Counted from the first letter of the stretch, positions 41,910 through 51,030 are shown. The stretch is 64,000 nt of DNA from Idiomarina sp. (GCA_020832105.1 JAFIFH010000055.1:1-64000); one strand, 5' to 3'. Made by a program: numbers and translations. The notes: generated from the sequence alone by a model not told the origin.

Positions 41910-42335
41910 TCAGGAAATAATAGGTGGTGGTGTGGGTTGCCCCGATAGAAGTTGGTAAAACGAAGCGTTGCCTACAACAGGCGTGCTCACAACTGAATTA
42001 GTAAAGGTTTGCTGCATCGGCAGCGCTGCGGTTGAGCCATGATCAGACATTACGCAGTGGCCACAATCTGGTGGACAACTGCCACACTCAGGCCCGTTGG
42101 TGGTCTCTTCGCAACAATCATGCACCATTTCAACTGCCGGCATGCTCACTGGGCAATGTTCGGCGTCATCCATGGCTGGTGTTGGCATGTGATGGCCATG
42201 GGCCATCTGTTGGCTATGCTCAGGAGCGCTTTGCATTGCGTTGGTGTGATGCGCACTATCCGCCGCCATACTGCCTGAAAAAGGCAGACTGAGCAGTGAA
42301 CATATTGTCATCAGCACGATCCAGAAACGCATCAA
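41910..42335 (-). CDS. Secreted Cys/His/Met-rich metal-binding protein (CopL-like)
   Basis: This 141-residue first gene of the copper-efflux operon has a signal peptide ending at SMA. The mature part is rich in His and Met (HHTNAMQSAPEHSQQMAHGHHMPTPAM) and in Cys (EHCPVSMPAVEMVHDCCEE, CGSCPPDCGHCVMSDHG). The composition indicates binding of Cu or similar soft metal in the periplasm. It resembles short CopL/DUF2946-type proteins found at the head of copper operons, but alignment to a defined family would be needed. A ribosome site AGGAGC precedes the ATG. Confidence 0.7.
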   Translation of the reverse strand: MMRFWIVLMTICSLLSLPFSGSMAADSAHHTNAMQSAPEHSQQMAHGHHMPTPAMDDAEHCPVSMPAVEMVHDCCEETTNGPECGSCPPDCGHCVMSDHGSTAALPMQQTFTNSVVSTPVVGNASFYQLLSGQPTPPPIIS

Positions 42336-42358
42336 AAGCTCCTATGAGTAGTTTCAAC

Positions 42359-42386
42359 ACTATACCCCCTGGAATGACAAAAGCAA
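42359..42386 (-). promoter_or_regulatory. Candidate promoter of the copper-efflux operon
   Basis: On the minus strand TTGCTT (42386-42381) and TATAGT (42364-42359) are spaced by 16 bp and lie 24 bp before the first gene. The spacer contains TTGTCATTCC, a half match to CusR/CopR-type boxes. Several GGAAT repeats occur further upstream (about 42390-42460). Confidence 0.4.
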
Positions 42387-42558
42387 TACCCTAATTCCTT
42401 GAGCTAACCGATTGTCCTCTTAAGCTACTAATTCCAATAAGTTAGCAAATATTCCAAAGCCCGTTGTACAGCTTTAATGCGCTTTACATTGAATGATCGG
42501 GCCAGATCGCGTACCCTGCGCGACTTCATTCGCCTATCTACATTTGAGTACCCATTAC

Positions 42559-44145
42559 GTGATTTCAGCTTCAAATATCACCATGCAGTTTGGTGCAAAA
42601 CCTCTGTTCGAAAATATCTCTGTCAAGTTTGGCCAGGGCAACCGATACGGCCTGATTGGCGCGAATGGATGTGGCAAATCCACGTTTATGCGTATTTTAA
42701 GCGGTGACCTGGACCCTTCGTCAGGTAACGTTTCCGTCGGCCCCAACCTGCGCGTGGGTAAGTTGCGCCAGGACCAGTTCGCCTATGAGAAATTCACTGT
42801 CGTCGACACCGTGATCATGGGTCACGAGACCCTATGGGCAGTGAAAGAAGAGCGCGACAAAATCTATGCCGGCGATATGAACGAAGAAGACGGCATGCGC
42901 GTGGCTGACCTAGAAGTTGAGTTCGGCGAGCTTGATGGCTATACCGCAGAGTCCCGTGCTGGCGAACTATTAACCGCACTGGGCATTCCGATTGAGCAAC
43001 ATTTTCAGCCGATGTCGGCACTTGCCCCAGGCATGAAAATCCGGGTGTTATTGGCCCAGGTGTTGTTCTCAGACCCAGACATCATGTTACTGGATGAGCC
43101 AACCAACAACCTCGATATCAATACCATTCGCTGGTTGGAAAACGTGCTGGCCGAGCGCCAAAGCACGATGATCATCATCTCCCATGACCGCCACTTTTTA
43201 AACAGCGTATGTACGCACATGGCGGACATCGATTACGGCGAGCTGCGCCTGTACCCGGGCAACTATGACGAGTACATGTTCGCATCTACCCAGGCTCGTG
43301 AGCAGTTGTTGTCTGACAACGCGAAGAAGAAAGACAAAATCGCTGAGCTGCAAAGCTTTGTGAGCCGCTTCTCGGCCAACGCGTCAAAAGCCAAACAGGC
43401 GACCTCGCGTGCGCGCCAAATTGAGAAGATTAAGCTGGATGAAGTGAAAGCGTCGAGCCGCATGAGCCCGTACATTCGCTTCGAACAACAGAAAAAGCTT
43501 TACCGCCAGGCGCTCGAAATCGACAAGCTGAGCAAATCATTTGGCGATGAGAAAATATTAGATAAAGTATCGTCGCATATTGAAGTCGGTGAGAAAGTAG
43601 CGATTTTAGGTGCGAACGGTATTGGTAAAACCACCCTGCTGAAATGTTTGATGGGCGATTACGAGCTCAATGACGGCAAGTTCAAGTGGTCTGAGAACGC
43701 CAACATCGGTTATTGCCCGCAGGACCACGGTGACATGTTTGACCAGGATTTGAACGTGTTTGACTGGATGAGCCAGTGGATGCAACCACAGCACGACGAG
43801 CAGAATGTGCGTGGTGTTTTAGGCCGCATGCTGTTCTCCCAAGACGACATTAAAAAGCCAGTGAAGATTTTATCAGGTGGTGAAAAGGGCCGGATGATTT
43901 TCGGTAAATTGACCCTGCAAACGCCAAATATCCTGGTGATGGATGAACCCACCAACCACCTGGACATGGAATCTATTGAATCCCTGAACCTGGCACTGGA
44001 AGATTACAAAGGCACATTGCTGTTCGTCAGCCACGACCGTGAATTCGTGTCGTCACTGGCTAACCGCATTATTGAAATCACTGAAGACGGTATTCGCGAC
44101 TTCGCAGGCAGTTATGACGACTACCTGCGCCAGCTCGACAACTAG
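42559..44145 (+). CDS. ybiT: ABC-F ATPase YbiT
   Basis: This 528-residue cytoplasmic ABC-F protein acts on translating ribosomes. I choose the GTG at 42559 ([25 protein letters not shown]), since this matches the start of YbiT and gives its normal length; the frame is open upstream to 42493. The two ATPase domains have Walker [10 protein letters not shown] and GANGIGKTT, Walker [14 protein letters not shown] and [13 protein letters not shown], and ABC signatures [12 protein letters not shown] (degenerate) and LSGGEKGRM. The linker is rich in Arg/Lys as in the family. No membrane domain is present. Confidence 0.93.
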   Translation: MISASNITMQFGAKPLFENISVKFGQGNRYGLIGANGCGKSTFMRILSGDLDPSSGNVSVGPNLRVGKLRQDQFAYEKFTVVDTVIMGHETLWAVKEERDKIYAGDMNEEDGMRVADLEVEFGELDGYTAESRAGELLTALGIPIEQHFQPMSALAPGMKIRVLLAQVLFSDPDIMLLDEPTNNLDINTIRWLENVLAERQSTMIIISHDRHFLNSVCTHMADIDYGELRLYPGNYDEYMFASTQAREQLLSDNAKKKDKIAELQSFVSRFSANASKAKQATSRARQIEKIKLDEVKASSRMSPYIRFEQQKKLYRQALEIDKLSKSFGDEKILDKVSSHIEVGEKVAILGANGIGKTTLLKCLMGDYELNDGKFKWSENANIGYCPQDHGDMFDQDLNVFDWMSQWMQPQHDEQNVRGVLGRMLFSQDDIKKPVKILSGGEKGRMIFGKLTLQTPNILVMDEPTNHLDMESIESLNLALEDYKGTLLFVSHDREFVSSLANRIIEITEDGIRDFAGSYDDYLRQLDN

Positions 44146-44171
44146 TCCCGGGCTCTAACTGCGCGCCCGGC

Positions 44172-45551
44172 CTAAAGCAGGCGCGCTTTAAAGCGACGAC
44201 CTTTGAGTTTGTCGTTCATTAATAAGGACACAGCCTGCTTGGCTTTGTCCTTTTTTATTGCAACGTAGCTGGCTCTCGCCTGAACAGTGATTTTACCCAC
44301 ACTATCAAAGTCAATCGCGTCACTTTTAGTCAGCGCACCGACGATATCGCCCGGGCGTAACTTGTCTTTCTTACCACCCATGATTTGAATCGTGCTCATC
44401 TCTGATTGCAACGGCACATGGTCCTCACTGGAGGCTTCAGGCAGCTTTTGTGGCTCTACCGGCGTTTGCATGGTGTCCTGTAGCAGCGCGAACTTGTAAT
44501 CGTCCGCAGGGGTCAGCAAGGTAATCGCCACCCCGGATTCACCCGCGCGGCCGGTGCGACCCACCCGATGCACATGGGTGTCGGTGTCATGGGCAAGACT
44601 GACGTTAATCACCATGTCCAGCGCTTTAATATCGAGCCCGCGCGCGGCAACGTCTGTGGCCACCAAAATACGCACACTTTGGTTATTAAACTGCAGCAGG
44701 GTTTGCTCACGGTCTTTTTGCTCCAAGTCACCATGCAGTGCCTGCACGCTAAAGCCATAGTTGTTCAGCATGGTAAACAGCGCATGGGTTTCACGCTTGG
44801 TGTTACAGAATAAAATTGCGTTCTTCGGCTGACGTTCCAGTAGCAGCTGAATCACCGCGTCTTCACGGCTGCCGCCATTGAGCTGATAAAATACCTGCTC
44901 GATGTGCGCTTCAATACTGGTCTCTTCCACCACCACATGCTCAGGCTCTTTCATCAACGCTTTGGTCATACTGGCAATTTGCGCCGGAAAGGTCGCACTG
45001 AATAGCAGGGTTTGGCGGGTCTCCGGCGTGGCCTCGATAATCTTATCCAGCTCGTCCTGGAAGCCCATGTCCAGCATGCGATCGGCTTCGTCTAGCACCA
45101 GGGTTTGCAGGTTGGAGAAGTCAACGCGTTGGTTGGTTAAGTGATCAAGTACCCGGCCCGGTGTGCCGACAATAATATGCGCGCCATGTTGCAGTGACAG
45201 GGTTTGCACTTTAGCTGGCGCCCCACCGCATAACGTTAATACCTTAATGTTCGGTTGGCTGCGCGCCAGGCGACGAATCTCTTCGGCCACCTGCTCGGCA
45301 AGCTCGCGAGTTGGGCACAGCACCAGCGACTGAATATCGAAGCTGGTGACATCAAGTTTTGCCAACAGCGCCAGCGCAAAGGCCGCGGTTTTACCTGAAC
45401 CAGTTTGCGCCTGGGCTATAACGTCCTGGCCAGCGAGCATGGCAGGCAGGCTTTGTGCCTGAACTGGGGTCATTTGTTCGTAATTGAGCGTTTTCAGCGT
45501 ATCTAGCTGCTCGCTGGAGAGTGATAAGGTGGAAAAATCAGTTGCTGACAT
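44172..45551 (-). CDS. dbpA: ATP-dependent RNA helicase DbpA
   Basis: This 459-residue DEAD-box helicase acts in 50S subunit assembly via 23S rRNA hairpin 92. The ATG at 45551 has AAGGA at 9 bases, better than ATG 45557. Motifs are Q motif (LKTLNYEQMTPVQAQSLPAML), AQTGSGKT, PTRELAEQ, VLDEADRMLDMGF, SATFP, DVAARGLDI and HRVGRTGRAG. The C-terminal DbpA RNA-binding domain (LRPGDIVGALTKSDAIDFDSVGKITVQARASYVAI) is present. It converges with ybiT; a GC-rich CCGGGC/GCCCGG hairpin lies between (44148-44170). Confidence 0.95.
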   Translation of the reverse strand: MSATDFSTLSLSSEQLDTLKTLNYEQMTPVQAQSLPAMLAGQDVIAQAQTGSGKTAAFALALLAKLDVTSFDIQSLVLCPTRELAEQVAEEIRRLARSQPNIKVLTLCGGAPAKVQTLSLQHGAHIIVGTPGRVLDHLTNQRVDFSNLQTLVLDEADRMLDMGFQDELDKIIEATPETRQTLLFSATFPAQIASMTKALMKEPEHVVVEETSIEAHIEQVFYQLNGGSREDAVIQLLLERQPKNAILFCNTKRETHALFTMLNNYGFSVQALHGDLEQKDREQTLLQFNNQSVRILVATDVAARGLDIKALDMVINVSLAHDTDTHVHRVGRTGRAGESGVAITLLTPADDYKFALLQDTMQTPVEPQKLPEASSEDHVPLQSEMSTIQIMGGKKDKLRPGDIVGALTKSDAIDFDSVGKITVQARASYVAIKKDKAKQAVSLLMNDKLKGRRFKARLL

Positions 45552-45695
45552 GAGCATAGTTCCTTGCAGGCATGCAGCCTGAGTGACAAAAGTGGGAGTA
45601 TATCAGGTCGGGTAAAGTGGTGTTGTTTGTTTTATGGATATTGGGAATGTGCAGAGCGCCAATGTTAGCTTAAGCATTTGTTGGCGTGTAAAACC

Positions 45696-45722
45696 AAAAA
45701 AGAGCCTAAATAGGCTCTTTTT
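45696..45722 (-). terminator. Bidirectional rho-independent terminator
   Basis: AAAAAGAGCCTA and TAGGCTCTTTTT pair around a 2-3 base loop with A and T tracts on both sides. It ends the small TPR-protein operon on the minus strand. Confidence 0.85.
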
Positions 45723-45749
45723 AACGACTTTATATGATTAGGTACCGGT

Positions 45750-45785
45750 TTAAACCCAAGTATCGTCTCTTTTGAATGCGTTCAT
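45750..45785 (-). CDS. Possible 11-residue peptide (MNAFKRDDTWV)
   Basis: An ATG at 45785 has AGGAG 9 bases upstream and a TAA at 45750. It lies 38 bases after the TPR-protein stop and 28 bases before a strong terminator, so it would be the last unit of the same message. It is too short to prove by sequence alone, but the ribosome site and position are good. No known peptide is recognised. Confidence 0.35.
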   Translation of the reverse strand: MNAFKRDDTWV

Positions 45786-45823
45786 AACGTCTTGCTCCTC
45801 ATAGTCGCTGAAGTTGGAATTTA

Positions 45824-46165
45824 TCATTTCCCCGGACTTGTATCAACATTTGTTGCTTCAAAAGCTGCCGGTCGCGCAGCCAACAATGGCACTAAGTCTT
45901 CATCTGTACGCAACTGGATTCCATATCTATCATTAAGTTCGATTGCTTTTTCTAAGTTTAGTTCAGCGCTATCAAAGTGACCACCTAGAGACTGATAGCA
46001 GGCTAAATTATAACGATAACGGGCTTCAGCACCTTTTTCACCCAACAAGGAAATGTCTTTCTCAATGTCTTTCAAATGGAGGATCGCTTGCTCCAAATTC
46101 TTCTCGAACCCGGAAACCATGTACTTGCGCTTGTAAGCCAGACCAAATGCAACTGTAGTGGTCAA
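45824..46165 (-). CDS. Small TPR-like protein
   Basis: This 113-residue cytoplasmic protein starts at a TTG at 46165 immediately after a stop codon, with AGGAGG 10 bases upstream. Two to three helical hairpins fit tetratricopeptide repeats: KNLEQAILHLKDIEKDISLLGEKGAEARYRYNLACYQSLGGHFDSAELNLEKAIEL, then the capping RTDEDLVPLLA. The last motif is common at the end of TPR arrays, so this may be a stand-alone adaptor. A terminator and a possible micro-ORF follow. Confidence 0.7.
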   Translation of the reverse strand: MTTTVAFGLAYKRKYMVSGFEKNLEQAILHLKDIEKDISLLGEKGAEARYRYNLACYQSLGGHFDSAELNLEKAIELNDRYGIQLRTDEDLVPLLAARPAAFEATNVDTSPGK

Positions 46166-46358
46166 CTAATATTCGCCTCCTGATTAGAGCTGTTGCGTTG
46201 ATGTTAACAAAGTAGTTGCGACGATAAATTTTTTGCTCTTGAGTGCTTTAAGTTTATGGTAACAAGATTGGTATGGGGTGAATGGCGAAAAAAGAAAAGT
46301 TCAGTCTGCTGCTTTGGCGGGCACAATCAACTTAGCATATAGCAATAGGAGAAGTTTC

Positions 46359-47474
46359 ATGGACCCAGTCGCGCATGCGTTAAGCGGCTCAGCAATGGCC
46401 GCAGCTGGTCTACGTCGTGTCACGCCGCTGGCGACCGCAGCACTGTTGATCGGCGTTATGGTGCCCGATATTGACGGGCTGATTCTATTCGATGAGTACG
46501 CAGCCCTAGCCCATCGTCGCGGCCTGACCCACGGCATAGCAGCGGTGGTAGTGTTGCCACTGCTGGTGACATCATTATTGCTATTATGGGATCGCTGGGT
46601 GCGACGGCGCCGCAACCCTGACGCCCGCCCCGCACAGGCTGGGCAATTATTTTTACTGACTGCACTTGGTGTGTCACTACACCTGTTCTTCGACTGGCTG
46701 AACAATTATGGCGTTCGGCTGCTCATGCCTTTCGACGACCGTTGGTTCTACGGCGATGCGCTGTTTATCATCGACCCATGGCTATGGCTTATGCTCGGCG
46801 GCATCACGTTCCTAACCTGGTCGACGCGCCCCGTGGCACTGGTGGCCTGGGCGATACTCGCGATAGTGCTGTCACTACCGATGTTCCTCAGCGACTTAGT
46901 CGCGCCCTTCGCACGGGTATTGTGGCTACTAGCCCTGGGGGCATTGGTGGTGATACGTCTGCGCTGGCCACCAGAGCAGATGGGCAGCCAACGCGTTACT
47001 CGTATCACACGAATTGTGCTGCTAGTCGCCGCAGCCTATGTTGGCGCAAATATCGCCGGTGCCACGGCCGCCAGGGAACAGGTGCGCGCCATCGCTTTGG
47101 AACAAGGCATTGAGGTGATAGACGTCATGGTTGGGCCTGTCGCAGTTAATCCACTGCGTGGCAGCGTCATCGTGCAAACCGATGATGCGTACTTTATGGG
47201 TCAATGGAACTGGCTTGGCAGCCCACCATTGGAACTGGAGCAGACGGCATTGCCTAGCCTGATGCAGGACCCACGCGCACAGCGCGCCGCGACTACGGCG
47301 GAGGCGCAAAACTTTCTTAGCTGGTCGCGCTATCCCTACGCGCTTGTTGAGGTGGGTGATAATGGTGGCTACATCGTGCACTTCTATGATGTGCGTTTCG
47401 CCGATTTTGATGACGCGATCAGCGGGCCGAGTGTTGAGCTCAACCAAGAGCTTGAGGTGATTAGCGTGGAGTGA
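46359..47474 (+). CDS. YdjM-like membrane-bound metal-dependent hydrolase (DUF457)
   Basis: This 371-residue inner-membrane protein starts at ATG 46359 behind AGGAGAAG. Metal-ligand motifs are in MDPVAHALSGSAMAAAGL, VPDIDGLILF, AHRRGLTHG and LHLFFDWLNNYG, characteristic of the YdjM/DUF457 group. Six to eight transmembrane helices follow, and the C-terminal 130 residues are soluble. The enzyme role is not established. E. coli ydjM is LexA controlled, but I see no LexA box in front of this gene. Confidence 0.85.
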   Translation: MDPVAHALSGSAMAAAGLRRVTPLATAALLIGVMVPDIDGLILFDEYAALAHRRGLTHGIAAVVVLPLLVTSLLLLWDRWVRRRRNPDARPAQAGQLFLLTALGVSLHLFFDWLNNYGVRLLMPFDDRWFYGDALFIIDPWLWLMLGGITFLTWSTRPVALVAWAILAIVLSLPMFLSDLVAPFARVLWLLALGALVVIRLRWPPEQMGSQRVTRITRIVLLVAAAYVGANIAGATAAREQVRAIALEQGIEVIDVMVGPVAVNPLRGSVIVQTDDAYFMGQWNWLGSPPLELEQTALPSLMQDPRAQRAATTAEAQNFLSWSRYPYALVEVGDNGGYIVHFYDVRFADFDDAISGPSVELNQELEVISVE

Positions 47475-47479
47475 GTGTC

Positions 47480-47573
47480 GGGTGAATCAGCGACGATTCA
47501 GAGGTGTTCGATGGCCGACCATGCTCATCTCCTCACGCTCAAAGGCGCCTATTGAGCGAGTGCTGATTCACCC
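47480..47573. repeat. 12-bp inverted repeat flanking the gene ends
   Basis: GGGTGAATCAGC (47480-47491) and GCTGATTCACCC (47562-47573) are perfect inverted copies 70 bp apart. One lies just after the YdjM-like stop and the other in the 3' end of the broken esterase. It may form a large terminator-like stem or be chance. Confidence 0.35.
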
Positions 47574-48700
47574 TTTAGGTTAGCGTTCTGCAGTAGGATT
47601 TCACTTACGTATTTAGAGTCATGCTTCGTTGCATACCCCACCGCTTTTTCAGAAGCTGCTAACGCCGCCGATAGCTCATCATTCATACGATAAACCGTTG
47701 CCAGGCTGTCCCACAGAATCTCAGAATGGGGAAACGCTTGCGTGCCTGCCTCAAGGATTTCAATGCCCCAGGGCAGTTGGTCTTCATACGCAGCTTTTAA
47801 CCCATACACATTGTATTGATGAACTCCCATAGGTAGCTGATAACCAGATGCTCCACCGTATGCCTGATAATAGCTCTCCAGCGCTTGCAGTGACTTTACA
47901 TCAATTTCCGGCACCGCATTGAAACCCTTGAAAACAGATCTTAACCCCGCAACATTGCCAATCAACGGAGTCGAATCATGTGTTTCGTCATCGAACTGCT
48001 GAAGCTCCCAAGTCAGGTGGCTTACCGAGCCGCTGTTGAGCTTTTCTTGCAGTCGCGCAAAACCATCAGCCATTTCGCCAGGCTCGTTTGCCATACTGGC
48101 AAACCAACGAACACTCGGCGTCTCATCCGCAGGCTTTTCCAGTTCAGATAGAATGGCAAAGTCGTCCCACCACAGACTCGGGCTTATTGAGATAGCCGCC
48201 TGAATATTATCCGCATGATGAAGAGCCAGGTATGTTGTATACAACCCAGAGAGTGAATGACCCGTCACGGTCGTGTGGGGAGCAATGCGCTAGTCTTCGC
48301 GAAGCTGCGGCAATAGTTCTCTTAACAAAAACTCAGTGTAGCGTGGAGCACCGCCAGACCGACCTGCGAATTGCTCTATCTCAGTATGAGTAAAATTAAA
48401 TAGTCGACTGTTCGCACTTACCCCCACCACAATCATGTCAGGGATTTCGGCAAAGGTACTCATGAACTCGACATTGCCCGCAATGTGATTAAATTGCGTT
48501 GAACCATCCAGAATGAGAAGTAACGGGTACTCAAAGTCGACCGAATGAGGATAGCTTTCGGGTAAAGCAACCCGAATCGTGGTGTCCTCGCCTAGCAACT
48601 CAGAGTGGAATTGGAATGACGTGCTGGCATTGGAAACTGGAAGTAAACTGCTGATTGAAAACATCAAAGTACTGGTGAGTATTGCGAGAAATCTTCCCAT
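47549..48700 (-). pseudogene. Secreted alpha/beta-hydrolase esterase interrupted by an in-frame TAG
   Basis: This esterase is of the Fes/IroE-like (COG2819) type. The N-terminal part (48700-48290) has a signal peptide, then FQFHSELLGEDTTIRVALPESY, YPLLLILDGSTQF and FLLRELLPQLRED, and ends at TAG (48292-48290). Reading on in the same frame, without any shift, gives RIAPHTTVTGHSLSGLYTTYLAL: the nucleophile elbow GHSLSG and the rest of the hydrolase, ending at 47549. The stop stands where the family has Tyr (TAC or TAT to TAG, one base). The whole gene would be 383 residues. A GTG at 48268 could restart translation but would lack the signal and N-terminal strands. Confidence 0.8.
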
Positions 48701-48819
48701 CTGGTGTTCCCGTAAGTAAGGCCTCTACTGATTCGCTTATGGTACCAGAGAACTTGTACTTTGGTGTCCGCGCACGGGGGGAATCTCTTCAATGTCGTGG
48801 TTTTATTTTTGGGGAAAAG

Positions 48820-50136
48820 TCACCTGGCCTTTGGAATATCCGCCCATCGCGTCGTATACGCCGGTGACAGCCGCTCGCGCTTCATGTGCCAGTCGGTTTT
48901 AGTCTTTTGCGAGGCAAAGAATAGCGTGCCGGTTTGCTGCTGATTCAAGGCGTCCAGCACCGCCATAAGTTCTTGGCTTTTCGGTTTGGGCTCGTGCACG
49001 GCAAAAAGCGATGGCTGGAATACGCCGGGTTGATAAAAGTCAGTCAGCATCACCCCGGCTTTAGTGTACCGGTAGCCCGGGCGAAAGAGGCGCTGGCATA
49101 GAGCCTGAGTTACACCCAATAGCTCTCGCGTGTCCTGGGTCGGTAGCGACAGCGTGCTGGTGGTCGTGTTGCTGTATTGCGCGTGTGTTTGATTAAACGG
49201 GTTGGTACGCATAAACACCGTCACCTGCTTCGCGCATTGGCCTTCATAGCGCAGCTTCTCTGCCGCGCGCACAATGAACGAGGCCACCGCAGACTCAATA
49301 CTATCGAGGGTCTCTACCGGGCTGCCAAAGCTACGCGACACCACAATTTGCTGTTTGGTTGGGGCAATGTCGTCCATCGCCAGGCAAGACTCACCACGAA
49401 GTTCCCGTGCAGTGCGCTCAAGCACCACCGAAAAGGTTTTACGAACGGTTTTGAGGTCAGCGTCCGCCAGCTGCAGTGCAGTTCCAATGCCCATGGCATT
49501 GAGTCGTTTAGATAGCTTTCTGCCAACGCCCCACACTTCATCGACCGGGGTAATCGCCATCAGTTTGCGTTGCCGTGTCTCACTGGTTAAATCCACCACC
49601 CCGCCAGTTTTGGCGTACTTTTTCGCGCCATAGTTGGCAAGTTTTGCCAGGGTTTTGGTCGGCGCCATGCCCACACAGGTACGAATACCCACCCAGCGCT
49701 CGATTTTATCGCGTAATTCACTGGCAAATGCCTCCAATGAGACCACAGATGACAGCCCACTTAAATCAGCAAAGGCCTCATCAATGGAGTACACCTCCAG
49801 TTTGGGCACCATGCCTTCAATGGTCGTCATCACCCGGTTAGATATGTCGGCATAAAGCGCATAGTTGGATGAGAATACCTGCACGTCGTGCTGACGAATA
49901 AGGTCCTCAATTTTGAAAATAGGTGTACCCATTTTAATACCAAGGGCTTTGGCTTCAGCCGAGCGCGCTACCGCGCAGCCATCATTATTGGAGGCGACAA
50001 TTACCGGCTTATACTTTAAATCGGGGCGAAACAGGCGCTCGCACGACGCGTAGAAGTTGTTGCAGTCAATCAGGGCGAAACATTGCGCTGGCTTTTTGGT
50101 TGAGCCACCGCTGGGGTTCGAAGCTTCAGCGCAGGC
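48820..50136 (-). CDS. umuC: DNA polymerase V catalytic subunit UmuC
   Basis: This Y-family translesion polymerase has about 438 residues from ATG 50136, which overlaps the umuD stop by 11 bases; the frame is open to 50181. Catalytic acids are in FALIDCNNFYASCE and YSIDEAFADLSG. Fingers/palm motifs are PVIVASNNDGCAVARSAEAKALGIKMG and GVGRKLSKRLNAMGIGTA, and a C-terminal little-finger and UmuC-specific tail follows (KPKSQELMAVLDALNQQQTGTLFFASQ). With UmuD' it forms Pol V for SOS mutagenesis. Coupled translation and a LexA box confirm the operon. Confidence 0.93.
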   Translation of the reverse strand, partial: ACAEASNPSGGSTKKPAQCFALIDCNNFYASCERLFRPDLKYKPVIVASNNDGCAVARSAEAKALGIKMGTPIFKIEDLIRQHDVQVFSSNYALYADISNRVMTTIEGMVPKLEVYSIDEAFADLSGLSSVVSLEAFASELRDKIERWVGIRTCVGMAPTKTLAKLANYGAKKYAKTGGVVDLTSETRQRKLMAITPVDEVWGVGRKLSKRLNAMGIGTALQLADADLKTVRKTFSVVLERTARELRGESCLAMDDIAPTKQQIVVSRSFGSPVETLDSIESAVASFIVRAAEKLRYEGQCAKQVTVFMRTNPFNQTHAQYSNTTTSTLSLPTQDTRELLGVTQALCQRLFRPGYRYTKAGVMLTDFYQPGVFQPSLFAVHEPKPKSQELMAVLDALNQQQTGTLFFASQKTKTDWHMKRERLSPAYTTRWADIPKAR

Positions 50137-50551
50137 CATGGATGACATAACTGACGACCCCAAACACATCGAGCTCGGCACTATCTGGAATACGTATAGG
50201 CGGGTAGTTAGGGTTATGCGACAACAACGCGGGGTAAGGCTTTAACTGCAGCTCTTTGACCGTCAGCTCGCCGTCCCAGCCGGCAATAATAATATCCCCC
50301 GCATTGGGCGATAGTGAGCGGTCAACGACCAGAATGTCGTTGTCATGAATGCCGGCGCCTATCATCGAATCACCGGTTGCCCGCACAAAATAAGTCGCCG
50401 CCGGGTGCTTGATACACAGCTCGTTTAAATCAAGTTGCTGCTCGACATAGTCCTGCGCCGGCGACGGAAAACCAGCCTGCACCGCTTCCAGCAGATAAGG
50501 GATTTGCAGCTTAGGATAGACCCCTGCCCGACAGATGATTTCAACCGACAT
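50126..50551 (-). CDS. umuD: UmuD, LexA-like self-cleaving Pol V subunit
   Basis: This 141-residue S24 peptidase homologue has its cleavage site at Ala26-Gly27 (QAGFPSPAQDY) with Ser62 (GDSM) and Lys99 (LTVKEL) as the catalytic dyad; numbering is offset by two from E. coli UmuD. RecA-stimulated self-cleavage would give UmuD'. Typical features VVDRSLSPNAGDII and NPNYPPI are present. It is the first gene of umuDC. Confidence 0.95.
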   Translation of the reverse strand: MSVEIICRAGVYPKLQIPYLLEAVQAGFPSPAQDYVEQQLDLNELCIKHPAATYFVRATGDSMIGAGIHDNDILVVDRSLSPNAGDIIIAGWDGELTVKELQLKPYPALLSHNPNYPPIRIPDSAELDVFGVVSYVIHGLR

Positions 50552-50564
50552 AAAACCTCGACCA

Positions 50565-50580
50565 CTGTATTTATGTACAG
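50565..50580. promoter_or_regulatory. LexA (SOS) box of umuDC
   Basis: CTGTATTTATGTACAG fits CTGT-N8-ACAG, 14 bp before the umuD start (SOS box TACTGTA-type when extended on the minus strand). It places umuDC under LexA repression. Confidence 0.88.
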
Positions 50581-50666
50581 TATCTAGATTTTTGTTACTT
50601 GGGGCAAGTGGGTTATGCCATACTTTTCTTGTGACTGCGGTTTAGTTGAATCAATGAGGCGAGGCA

Positions 50667-50768
50667 ATGACTGATACGATCGCCATGGTCCTTTTGCTTT
50701 TAGGGCCTATCATGCTCGGCATTGGGTTCATGATTTTCTATTACAAACACGGCGGCGACGATGAATAA
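50667..50768 (+). CDS. 33-residue membrane micro-protein
   Basis: ATG 50667 is preceded by GAGGCGAGG. The product starts MTDTIAMVLLLLGPIM, spans one hydrophobic helix and ends FYYKHGGDDE. Positive-inside topology is weak. It is divergent from umuDC, with the LexA box about 90 bp away, so it could share SOS control. I know of no named family. Confidence 0.5.
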   Translation: MTDTIAMVLLLLGPIMLGIGFMIFYYKHGGDDE

Positions 50769-51030
50769 CGTTGAAGTTGGGAATACCCTCATCCATCACT
50801 TGACTGCTGTTAGCTGCCTTCTGTTTTACAATTCATCTGCTAGTCAGATTGTCACCTAATTGACTCTTCGTGCGCCAGGGACTTCCAATGAGTTGGCCAA
50901 ATTAATTATGCCACTAAACTGTGCTTCGAATGCGCACCCGGAGCACAGCTAAGTAGAGATATGAGAAGAAAAATTTAGAACTTGAATAATAACATATACG
51001 TTACTATGATTGGCAACAAAGGAGTGTAGC
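50769..51030. other. Spacer before the toxin-antitoxin operon
   Basis: This 262-bp low-GC spacer holds repeat copy A and, near 50985-51012, an AT-rich stretch (AATAATAACATATACG, TTACTATGATTGG) that probably contains the toxin-antitoxin promoter. No other gene is seen. Confidence 0.45.
50890..50919. repeat. Diverged 30-bp repeat, copy A
   Basis: The core CCAAATTAA-NN-ATGCCACTA is shared with 54380-54409. About 23 of 30 positions agree. It could be a remnant of an insertion-sequence end; no transposase gene is present. Confidence 0.4.

Noticed and set aside
46200-46358. LexA box before the YdjM-like gene
   Set aside because: E. coli ydjM is LexA controlled, but no CTGT-N8-ACAG occurs here.
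49960-49985. Further copy of the GGTAGCG stress element in umuC
   Set aside because: A GCGCGCTACCGCGCAG string lies inside coding sequence, lacks the TATGT/ACACA flanks and is not near a start, so it is likely chance.
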